A stretch of DNA of 64,000 bases from Mycobacterium sp. 852002-50816_SCH5313054-b. Its GTDB lineage: Bacteria; Actinomycetota; Actinomycetes; Mycobacteriales; Mycobacteriaceae. The position numbers and the translations under genes were made by a program. The number at the start of each line of letters is the position of its first letter. Within the stretch, counting starts at the first letter, position 1. Shown in pieces: positions 7,381 to 13,925 of this stretch. Location of the stretch: the NCBI RefSeq assembly GCF_001667185.1, contig NZ_LZIC01000069.1, positions 50,391 through 114,390 on the forward strand, read 5' to 3'. The notes under the pieces were generated by a model, which had not been told where the DNA came from, searched no databases, and worked only from the letters and a program-made list of their open reading frames with translations.

Positions 7381-9950
7381 GATTCCTCTCCCACACGGAC
7401 CCGCGGCATGCCGATGGGCACGGGTACTTTGCGTCCGGCACGTTCGGTGAAGGTCACCGTCGAGTCGACGGCGTCCGGGGCGTTGACGAAGGAGACGAAC
7501 CGCGACAGCTTGTTCGGGTCCTCCAGCACGCCCTTCCATTCGCACTTGTAGTTCTGCACGTGCCGCTCCATGGCGGCCTCGAATTCGCCGGCCAGGCCGA
7601 GCGAGTCGTCGCACACGACCTCGCGCATGTGATCCAGGCCGCCGTCCAGCGACTCGACCCACGGCGCGGTGCGCTGCAACCGATCGGCGGTCCGGATGTA
7701 GTACATCAGGAACCGGTCGATGTAGCGGACCAGCGTGTCGGTGTCGAGGTCACTGGCCAGCAGCTGAGCGTGCCTGGGCGTCATGCCGCCGTTGCCGCCG
7801 ACGTAGAGGTTCCACCCCTTTTCGGTGGCGATGACGCCCACGTCCTTGCTGCGCGCCTCGGCGCACTCGCGCGCGCAACCCGAGACACCGAGCTTGATCT
7901 TGTGCGGGGCGCGCAGGCCGCGGTACCGCAGCTCCAGGTCGATGGCCAGCTGCACCGAATCCTGTTGGCCGTAACGGCACCAGTCGCTGCCGACGCAACT
8001 CTTCACCGTGCGCAGCGCCTTGCCGTACGCGTGGCCGGATTCCATGCCGCCGTCGACCAGCCGCTGCCAGATCTGCGGCAACTGGTCCACGCGGGCACCG
8101 AACAGATCGATCCGCTGACCGCCGGTGATCTTGGTGTAAAGCCCGAAATCCTGGGCGATCTGTCCGATGAGGATCAGGTGCTCCGGCTTGATGTCGCCGC
8201 CGGGGACCCGCGGGACCACCGAGTAGCTGCCGTTCTTTTGGATGTTGGCCAGGAAGTGGTCGTTGGAATCCTGCAGCGAGGCCTGCTCGCCGTCGAGGAT
8301 GTGGTCGGAACCGGTGGACGCCAGGATGGAGGCGACCACGGGTTTGCAGATGTCGCAACCCCTTCCGCTGCCGAAGCGCTCCAACAGCCCCGAGAACGTC
8401 CGGATTTCGGTGGCGGAGATGATCTCGAAGAGCTCGGCGCGCGACTGGCTGAAGTGCTCGCACAGCGCCTTGGACTGCTCCACGCCCTCGGCTTCCAGCA
8501 GTTGCTTGAGCAACGGCACGCACGACCCACACGACGTGCCCGCCGCCGTGCACGACTTGAGCGCGGCAACGTCGGCGCAGCCGCCGGTGATCGCGCCCTT
8601 CAGGTCGCCCTTGCTGACGTTGTTGCACGAGCAGATCTGCGCCGAATCGGGAAGCGCCCCAACACCCAAAGCCGACCCGCCGTCGGAGGAGGCCGGCGCG
8701 ATCAACGCGAGCGGATCACCCGGTAGCTCGCTGCCGACCATGGGCCGCAGCACCCCGTACGACGAGGCGTCGCCCACCAGCACTCCGCCGAGCAGGGTTT
8801 TGGCGTCGTCGGACAGCACCAGTTTGGCGTACGTCCGGTTCACCGCGTCGTTGATGGCGACCTCGAGGCAGTTCTCGGTCGCGCCCATGGCGTCGCCGAA
8901 GCTGGCGACGTCGACGCCCAGCAGTTTGAGCTTCGTCGACAGGTCCGCTTCCGGGAATTCCGCCGCGCCGTCCAGCAGCCGATCGGCCACCACCTCGGCG
9001 GAGGTATAGCCGGGCCCGACCAGGCCGTAGCAGCGCCCCTCGATCGCGGCGACCTCCCCGATCGCGTAGATGTCGGGATCGCTTGTCTGGCAGGATAAGT
9101 CGGTGAGCACGCCGCCCCGCTCGGCGCGCGTCAGCCCCGCGGCGGCCGCCAGCTCGTCGCGCGGCCGGACCCCGGCCGCGAAGATCACCACGCCGGCGTC
9201 GATGACCCCGCCGTCGGACAGGCGCACCCGCGCCGACGTCGAGCCGTCCGCGTGATCGACGGATTCGATCGATTGGGTGCCCGTGCCGACGTGCACCTCG
9301 ATGCCGAGCTCGGTGATCATCCTGGCCAGCAGGGCACCGCCGGCCTCGTCGATCTGCTGGGCCATCAACCGCGGCATCATCTCGATGACGTGCGTCCGCA
9401 ACCCGAACTGGCGCAGCGCATTAGCGGCTTCCAACCCCAGCAGCCCGCCGCCGATGACCACCCCCGAGGTGCGGCCGGCCTGCAGGGTGCGCTGGGCGTC
9501 GGCTCGGATGGCGTCGAGGTCGTCGAGCGTGCGATAGACGTGGCACAGGGGCAGGTCATGGCCGGGCACCGGCGGAACGAACGCGTAGGACCCGGTGGCC
9601 AGCACCAGGGCGTCGTAGCTGTGCCGTTGGCCGTCGGCGGTGAACACCGACTTTGCGGCCCGGTCGATTTGGGTGACGCGCGCGTTCAGCAGCAGCCGGA
9701 CCCGCTCGTCACCGGCGTAGTCGTTGCCGGGCAGTGCCAGTAGCGCCCGGTCCCAGCTGTCGGTGTAGGAGGTCAGGCCAACGCGGTCATAGGCCGCGTC
9801 GGCCTCCTCCGCCAAAACCGTGATACGCCAATACCCCTCGGTGTCGCGGGCACGGAGCGCCTCGACCAGGCGGTGGCCAACCATGCCGTGCCCCACCACA
9901 ATGACGTGACGCGCGGCACAGTGCTCGCGCCCGGTTTCGGATTGGGCCAT
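7377..9950 (-). CDS. nirB: Assimilatory nitrite reductase large subunit NirB
   Basis: An 857-aa NADH-dependent nitrite reductase. In order: an FAD/NAD(P)H oxidoreductase domain (HVIVVGHGMVGHRLVEAL; LATGSYAFVPPVPG; GVVIGGGLLGLEAANAL), a BFD-like [2Fe-2S] segment (CSCNNVSKGDLKGAI ... TSCGSC), then the sulfite/nitrite reductase half. The siroheme-[4Fe-4S] cysteines are in SCVGSDWCRYG and SGCARECAEA. The ATG at 9950 (MAQSETGREHC) gives the family length; the frame is open to 10004. It corresponds to Rv0252, which NnaR and GlnR are known to control. The promoter lies in the 225 bp shared with hsp20. Confidence 0.93.
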   Translation of the reverse strand: MAQSETGREHCAARHVIVVGHGMVGHRLVEALRARDTEGYWRITVLAEEADAAYDRVGLTSYTDSWDRALLALPGNDYAGDERVRLLLNARVTQIDRAAKSVFTADGQRHSYDALVLATGSYAFVPPVPGHDLPLCHVYRTLDDLDAIRADAQRTLQAGRTSGVVIGGGLLGLEAANALRQFGLRTHVIEMMPRLMAQQIDEAGGALLARMITELGIEVHVGTGTQSIESVDHADGSTSARVRLSDGGVIDAGVVIFAAGVRPRDELAAAAGLTRAERGGVLTDLSCQTSDPDIYAIGEVAAIEGRCYGLVGPGYTSAEVVADRLLDGAAEFPEADLSTKLKLLGVDVASFGDAMGATENCLEVAINDAVNRTYAKLVLSDDAKTLLGGVLVGDASSYGVLRPMVGSELPGDPLALIAPASSDGGSALGVGALPDSAQICSCNNVSKGDLKGAITGGCADVAALKSCTAAGTSCGSCVPLLKQLLEAEGVEQSKALCEHFSQSRAELFEIISATEIRTFSGLLERFGSGRGCDICKPVVASILASTGSDHILDGEQASLQDSNDHFLANIQKNGSYSVVPRVPGGDIKPEHLILIGQIAQDFGLYTKITGGQRIDLFGARVDQLPQIWQRLVDGGMESGHAYGKALRTVKSCVGSDWCRYGQQDSVQLAIDLELRYRGLRAPHKIKLGVSGCARECAEARSKDVGVIATEKGWNLYVGGNGGMTPRHAQLLASDLDTDTLVRYIDRFLMYYIRTADRLQRTAPWVESLDGGLDHMREVVCDDSLGLAGEFEAAMERHVQNYKCEWKGVLEDPNKLSRFVSFVNAPDAVDSTVTFTERAGRKVPVPIGMPRVRVGEES

Positions 9951-10022
9951 GCCACGAGGGTAGGGGCCGCAAATTAAGGAGAAATCGCTGAATGTGACAC
10001 CCACATGACGGCGCCCTCACAC

Positions 10023-10043
10023 CTCACAACGCCCGCTGTGAAG
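10023..10043. promoter_or_regulatory. Possible operator in the nirB-hsp20 divergent region
   Basis: CTCACA at 10023-10028 and TGTGAAG at 10037-10043 form an imperfect inverted repeat (CACA...TGTG, 8-nt spacer). Further TGTGA/TCACA-like pieces lie at about 9994-10022. The site is about 75 bp upstream of the nirB start and 130 bp upstream of hsp20. A regulator of either gene (NnaR, GlnR or a Crp-like protein) could bind here. No known consensus is matched fully, so this is only a candidate. Confidence 0.3.
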
Positions 10044-10070
10044 GTGTTCGCTGCCGGCGAACGCTCGGGT

Positions 10071-10097
10071 GGAACTTTAGCGGGGTCGACTCAGGTT
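10071..10097 (+). promoter_or_regulatory. SigH/SigE-type extracytoplasmic sigma promoter of hsp20
   Basis: GGAAC at 10071-10075 is followed after 19 nt by GTT at 10095-10097. GGAAC-N18/19-GTT is the mycobacterial SigH/SigE promoter form. Transcription would begin about 70 bp before the hsp20 ATG. In M. tuberculosis the homologous acr2 is induced by heat and oxidative stress through SigH and SigE, which agrees. A perfect HspR box (CTTGAGT-N7-ACTCAAG) was not found. Confidence 0.65.
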
Positions 10098-10140
10098 TCC
10101 AGAAATAGCCGTCCGGCCGCCAAGCCGGTCACAGCCAACT

Positions 10141-10170
10141 CACAAGGAAGCACAAGGAAGCACAAGGAGA
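10141..10170 (+). repeat. Triple 10-bp tandem repeat carrying three ribosome-binding sites
   Basis: CACAAGGAAG occurs twice exactly and a third time as CACAAGGAGA, directly before the hsp20 ATG at 10176. Each copy contains AAGGA, so three Shine-Dalgarno-like sequences stand 10 bp apart. Only the last is well spaced for initiation. Confidence 0.85.
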
Positions 10171-10175
10171 CACCC

Positions 10176-10616
10176 ATGAGCAACCTCGCATTATGGTCGC
10201 GACCGGCCTGGGACACCGACCGGTGGCTGCGCGACTTCTTCGGCCCCGCGGCGACGACCGACTGGTTCAAGCCGGTCGCCGGTGGATTTACGCCCGCCGC
10301 CGAGGTCGTCAGGGATGGCGATGACGCCGTCGTCCGCCTCGAACTGCCCGGCGTGGACGTAGCGAAGGATGTCAACGTCGAGGTCGACAAGGGCCGCCTG
10401 GTGATCCACGGCGAACACCGCGACGAGCACGCGGAAGAGGAGAACGGCCGGACCCTGCGGGAGATTCGTTACGGTTCGTTCCGCCGGTCGTTCCAACTGC
10501 CCGCGCACGTCACCGGCGAGGCCATCGCGGCTTCCTACGACGCCGGCGTGTTAACGGTCCGGGTCGCCGGGGCCTACGCCGGCTCCCAGCCGCAGCGCAT
10601 CGCGGTCACCCAGTAA
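10176..10616 (+). CDS. hsp: Small heat-shock protein Hsp20/Acr2 (alpha-crystallin family)
   Basis: A 146-aa Hsp20 chaperone. The N-terminus MSNLALWSRPAWDTDRWLRDFFGPAATTDW is near-identical to Acr2/HrpA of M. tuberculosis (Rv0251c). The alpha-crystallin domain runs from about residue 35 (AAEVVRDGDDAVVRLELPGVDV) to the end, with RLVIHGEHRDEH and SFRRSFQLPAHV. The closing strand motif GVLTVRV precedes a short tail. It holds unfolding proteins in soluble form during stress. The ATG at 10176 follows the triple AAGGA repeat. It is shorter than Rv0251c by about 13 residues, partly through a missing insertion near residue 70. A strong terminator follows the gene. Confidence 0.95.
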   Translation: MSNLALWSRPAWDTDRWLRDFFGPAATTDWFKPVAGGFTPAAEVVRDGDDAVVRLELPGVDVAKDVNVEVDKGRLVIHGEHRDEHAEEENGRTLREIRYGSFRRSFQLPAHVTGEAIAASYDAGVLTVRVAGAYAGSQPQRIAVTQ

Positions 10617-10633
10617 TTCGCGGTCAATCGCAA

Positions 10634-10667
10634 CGAATCCGGCGGGGCATCGGTTCCGCCGGATTCG
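10634..10667. terminator. Bidirectional hairpin terminator between hsp20 and the DUF302 gene
   Basis: CGAATCCGGCGG at 10634-10645 pairs perfectly with CCGCCGGATTCG at 10656-10667 over a 10-nt loop. There is no U-tract, common for mycobacterial terminators. It sits between two convergent stops (10616 and 10674) and could serve both. Confidence 0.7.
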
Positions 10668-10673
10668 CCGCGC

Positions 10674-11213
10674 CTAGCACCCGAAGGCGGCGGCGGCGTC
10701 GATTCCGATGACCCGCAACAGGTTTGCCACCTTGCGGTCGAGCTCCTCACCCACCCCGGTCACCGCGGCGATGCCCAGGCTGCCGAACGCCGCGCTGGGC
10801 TGGTCCATCGAGAACACCGCATCACCGTCGGCGTCGGCGTAGACCAGCACCCGCAGGGGCGCGTACAACAGCGCCCTGGGGTCGTGGCGGAACATGGTCT
10901 CGGCGATCGTGTGGTTGCCCAGCAGGTACTCCACCGCTTTGGTGGTATGGCCCGCGAGGGACAGCAAGGGCAGGGCGTCGATGGTGGCGTAGACCATCAG
11001 GCCGTGCGGGGCGTTGCGCGCCACGGCCGCAAGGACGTCGTCCCAGCTGCCCCCGCGCGCGACGATATCCTGCATCGACTCCCGGTCGAACGGTGGCGCG
11101 GCCTTCTCGAAAGCGGTTCGGAATTCGTCGAATTCCATGCCGGTGGCCACGTCGATGCGGTTCATCGCGTGCGGCACCACGGTGAATTCGGCCGGTTGAA
11201 CGCTAGTCGTCAT
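10674..11213 (-). CDS. DUF302 family protein
   Basis: A 179-aa protein with no signal peptide or membrane segment. The central part (AAVARNAPHGLMVYATIDALPLLSLAG, GNHTIAETMFRHDPRALLYAPLRVLVYADADGDAVFSMDQPS) matches the DUF302 pattern, a small alpha/beta fold of unknown biochemical role. It is transcribed away from the HxlR-type regulator at 11317, 103 bp apart, so that regulator is its likely controller. Neither gene is in the M. tuberculosis block I recall, so the pair looks like an insertion between hsp20 and the sdh operon. Confidence 0.7.
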   Translation of the reverse strand: MTTSVQPAEFTVVPHAMNRIDVATGMEFDEFRTAFEKAAPPFDRESMQDIVARGGSWDDVLAAVARNAPHGLMVYATIDALPLLSLAGHTTKAVEYLLGNHTIAETMFRHDPRALLYAPLRVLVYADADGDAVFSMDQPSAAFGSLGIAAVTGVGEELDRKVANLLRVIGIDAAAAFGC

Positions 11214-11249
11214 CGTCTTTCCTCACGCTTCGAAGCCGCTTTTCGTTCT

Positions 11250-11294
11250 GTGAATGAACTCAACACCCCGAGTGTATGGTTCAGTCAACGAACC
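11250..11294. promoter_or_regulatory. Candidate HxlR operator and promoter between DUF302 and hxlR genes
   Basis: GTGAATGAAC (11250-11259) and GTTCAGTCAA (11279-11288) form an imperfect inverted repeat (8 of 10). GGTTC (11278-11282) and GAACC (11290-11294) form a perfect one around AGTCAAC. A possible -10 element TATGGT lies at 11275-11280. Clustered dyads in a divergent intergenic region are typical of autoregulated HxlR proteins. Confidence 0.5.
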
Positions 11295-11316
11295 CACAAG
11301 GCGTAGCATCGACCCC

Positions 11317-11814
11317 GTGGCCCTTCCCCGCGAATATCCCGCCGAGAGCTGCCCCATCGCGCGGTCCCTGGAAATCGTCGGCGAACGGTGGACCCTGCTC
11401 ATCCTGCGCGATGCCTTCTACGGGGCACGGCGCTTCAGCGACGTGCAGCGCCATCTCGGCGTCCCGAAAGCAGTGCTGTCCGAACGGCTGGGCTTCCTCG
11501 TGGAACAGGGCGTGCTGACCAAGGATTCGGGCGAATACCGGGTGACCGACAAGGGCAAACAGCTGTGGCCGATGATCTGGTCGATGATCACCTGGGGCAA
11601 CGACAACTACGTGGACAAGCCCAATCGCAGGACCTACCGACACGCGGACTGTGGGGGCATGATCGGGCCCGACCGCGCATGCCACCGATGCGCACGTGTT
11701 CCGGATGTGGGCGATCTCATCGCGCACCCGCCGCAGCGACCGCGCAATCCGAGCCGCGATGATCCGGTCAGCCGAGCGCTCCGGCGTCCCCACCGAATGC
11801 TGAAGCCGATCTAG
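11317..11814 (+). CDS. HxlR-family winged-helix transcriptional regulator
   Basis: A 165-aa protein from the GTG at 11317 (MALPREYPAESCPIARSLEIVG). The HxlR hallmark is CPIARSLEIVGERWTLLILRDAFYGARRFSDVQRHL, followed by the recognition helix KAVLSERLGFLVEQGVL and the wing YRVTDKGKQLWPMI. The tail has cysteines in a CGG...CHRC pattern, which could be a metal or redox sensor. An in-frame ATG at 11254 would place the N-terminus across the operator-like repeats, so the later start is preferred. It probably represses or activates the divergent DUF302 gene. Its stop overlaps the convergent stop at 11811. Confidence 0.82.
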   Translation: MALPREYPAESCPIARSLEIVGERWTLLILRDAFYGARRFSDVQRHLGVPKAVLSERLGFLVEQGVLTKDSGEYRVTDKGKQLWPMIWSMITWGNDNYVDKPNRRTYRHADCGGMIGPDRACHRCARVPDVGDLIAHPPQRPRNPSRDDPVSRALRRPHRMLKPI

Positions 11815-12580
11815 CCCCAACGGGCCAGCAGCTCCTTGGCGCGGGCCGCCAGCGCGGCCTGCAGGAACGGCCCGAAGCTGATCCGCGCGACGCCCAGCGG
11901 GCCGAACGACGCGGGATCGTCCCGGTCGGGCAGCGCGATCGCGTTGATCGGCAGCGGCAGGTCAGTGGCCAAGCGCCGCAACGTGTCCGGGTCGTGTCGG
12001 CCCACCGGGTACAGCACGTCGGCACCCGCGTGAGCGGCCTCGGTCAGGCGCGCTACCGCCCGTTCGACGCGGTCGGAATCGTCACCGTCGCGGCGCAGAA
12101 AAAGATCCGTGCGGGCGTTGATCACGACATGCACCCCGGAGGCGTCGGCGGCCGAGCGCAGCGCCGCAACCAGTTCGGCGTGTTCGCCGGCCGACCGCAG
12201 CCGCTTGCCCTCGGCATGGACGGTGTCCTCGATGTTCAGGCCGACGGCGCCCACGCCCAGCAGGCCCTCGATCAGCCGCGCCGGCGGCTGCCCGTACCCG
12301 GATTCGATGTCCACCGACACCGGCACCTCGACGGCGGCCGTGATCTGCGCGACGCGCGCGAGCACGTCGTCGAACGACATGCCCTCACCGTCCGGTTTGC
12401 CGATGGAATCCGCCAGCGGATGGCTGCCGACGGTCAGGGCGGCGAATCCGGCTCGTCTATTTCAAGGTGGCCTGGCCCCGACGACCACGCGTCCCACACG
12501 GTCGGCAGGATCACCGGGTTGCCCGGCTGGTGCAGCTCCAGTAGCGCCGTCGCGCGCCGGGCGGTGGTTTGGCCTGTCAT
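11811..12580 (-). pseudogene. Isocitrate lyase/PEP mutase family protein, frameshifted
   Basis: The N-terminal piece starts at 12580 (MTGQTTARRATALLELHQPG, then NPVILPTVWDAW) and runs into a stop near 12432. The rest of the protein (AALTVGSHPLADSIGKPDGEG, then MSFDDVLARV, VPVSVDIESGYG, NIEDTVHAEGKRL, INARTDLFLR) continues in another frame to 11811. The shift lies between about 12440 and 12485. Together they make a full PEP-mutase-like enzyme of about 255 residues, with DIESGYG and the NARTD loop conserved. Only the downstream 189 residues form an ORF and they lack the first part of the barrel. This is either a real decay event or a sequencing error. Confidence 0.8.
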
Positions 12581-12672
12581 GGTGTCCGACCTTAGGCCGC
12601 CGCGGTGGCTACTATCGGGGGCATACTGTGATCCGTGACACCGTCTAGCGCGGGAAGATCCGAGGAGATCTG

Positions 12673-12978
12673 TTGACCAGCCCCACCGGCACTGCTGAAC
12701 TGGCCGAACTGCACGACCTCATCGGCGGCCTGCGGCGGTGCGTGAACTCCCTGCGGACTCGGTACGGCGACAGCCCCGCGATGCGCCGCATCGTCATCGA
12801 CGCCGACCGGATCCTTTCCGACGTCGAATTGCTCGATTCCGACGTCTCCGAATTGGATCTGGCCCGCGCCACCGTGCAGCAGTCCGGCGAGAAGATCGTC
12901 ATTCCGGACACCCAATACGACAGCGATTTTTGGCGCGATGTCGACGACGAGGGTGTCGGGGGTCACAGCAGGTCCTGA
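12673..12978 (+). CDS. Conserved hypothetical protein, Rv0250c-like
   Basis: A 101-aa soluble, mostly helical acidic protein (LAELHDLIGGLRRCVNSL; RRIVIDADRILSDVELLDSDVSELDL) ending in FWRDVDDEGVGGHSRS. It is close to Rv0250c, which sits just before the sdh operon in M. tuberculosis. The start is TTG at 12673, chosen because AGGAG at 12663-12667 is correctly spaced and no ATG or GTG fits. It lies 78 bp before sdhC. Function unknown; constant linkage to sdh suggests a related role, which is only inference. Confidence 0.8.
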   Translation: MTSPTGTAELAELHDLIGGLRRCVNSLRTRYGDSPAMRRIVIDADRILSDVELLDSDVSELDLARATVQQSGEKIVIPDTQYDSDFWRDVDDEGVGGHSRS

Positions 12979-13056
12979 CAACACAAGCCCCCCGGAAATG
13001 AGGGGGTGCTCTCTGTGTACCCTTCGACCAACAGCCCGTTCGAAGAGGAACACTAG

Positions 13057-13884
13057 ATGAGCGCACCCACGGCGAACCGTCCTGCGTCCGGTGTCTTTTC
13101 ACCGACGCGCGCCAACATCCCGCAACGGACCCTGCGCACCGACCGGTGGTGGATGTCGCCGCTGCGGATCGACCTGGGCTTCGCCGCATTCGTCATCTAC
13201 GCGACGGCGCGCGCGTTCCAACGCGATTACTTCTTCGTCCCGAAGTACCACTATCTGACGCCCTTCTACTCGCCCTGCGTCAGCAAGGCCTGCGGGGCGG
13301 CCGGCGACTTCTGGCCCCAAATGCTGCCGGACGTGTGGTGGCTGCCGTACGCCGCGCTGACACTGCCGTTCCTGCTGCTGTTCCGGCTCACTTGCTACTA
13401 CTACCGCGGCGCCTACTACCGCACGGTGTGGCAGTCGCCCACCGCCTGCGCGGTGGCCGAACCCCGCGTCCACTACACCGGCGAGACCAGGTTGCCGCTG
13501 ATCATCCAGAACAGCCACCGCTACTTCTTCTACATCGCCGGCATCATCTCGGTGATCAACACCTACGACGCGATCATCGCGTTCCACTCCGACAGTGGGC
13601 CGGATGGATTCGGCTTCGGGCTGGGCAACCTGATCATGGTCGGCAACGTCGTCATGCTGTGGATCTACACGCTGTCCTGCCACTCGTGCCGGCACGTCAC
13701 CGGCGGGCGGCTCAAGCACTTCTCCAAGCACCCTGTGCGGTACTGGATCTGGACCCAGGTGAGCCACATCAACACCCGACACAAGCTCTACGCCTGGATC
13801 ACGCTGGGCACGCTGATGCTCACCGATTTCTACATCGCGCTGGTGGCCAGCGGCACCAGCCCTGACCTGAGATTTGTTGGCTGA
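13057..13884 (+). CDS. sdhC: Succinate dehydrogenase 1 membrane anchor subunit
   Basis: A 275-aa membrane protein with five likely helices (about residues 38-58, 93-113, 155-180, 190-212 and 245-268), matching Rv0249c. It carries the anchor role of the Sdh1 complex, which hands electrons from SdhAB to menaquinone. Histidines in HSCRHVTGG and NTRHKLYAW are candidate haem ligands. It heads an operon with sdhA (start 13926) and sdhB. Confidence 0.88.
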   Translation: MSAPTANRPASGVFSPTRANIPQRTLRTDRWWMSPLRIDLGFAAFVIYATARAFQRDYFFVPKYHYLTPFYSPCVSKACGAAGDFWPQMLPDVWWLPYAALTLPFLLLFRLTCYYYRGAYYRTVWQSPTACAVAEPRVHYTGETRLPLIIQNSHRYFFYIAGIISVINTYDAIIAFHSDSGPDGFGFGLGNLIMVGNVVMLWIYTLSCHSCRHVTGGRLKHFSKHPVRYWIWTQVSHINTRHKLYAWITLGTLMLTDFYIALVASGTSPDLRFVG

Positions 13885-13925
13885 AAAGCCATTTGAAGAA
13901 GAAATCGGAACTTAGCGAGGGTTTC

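Noticed and set aside
9951..10050. GlnR box upstream of nirB
   Set aside because: GlnR is known to act on nirB in mycobacteria, but no clear GTnAC-N6-GnAAC pair could be read; only weak half-sites occur.
11254..11316. Earlier ATG start for the HxlR gene
   Set aside because: It would place coding sequence over the inverted repeats and the -10 element, and the extra residues are unlike the family.
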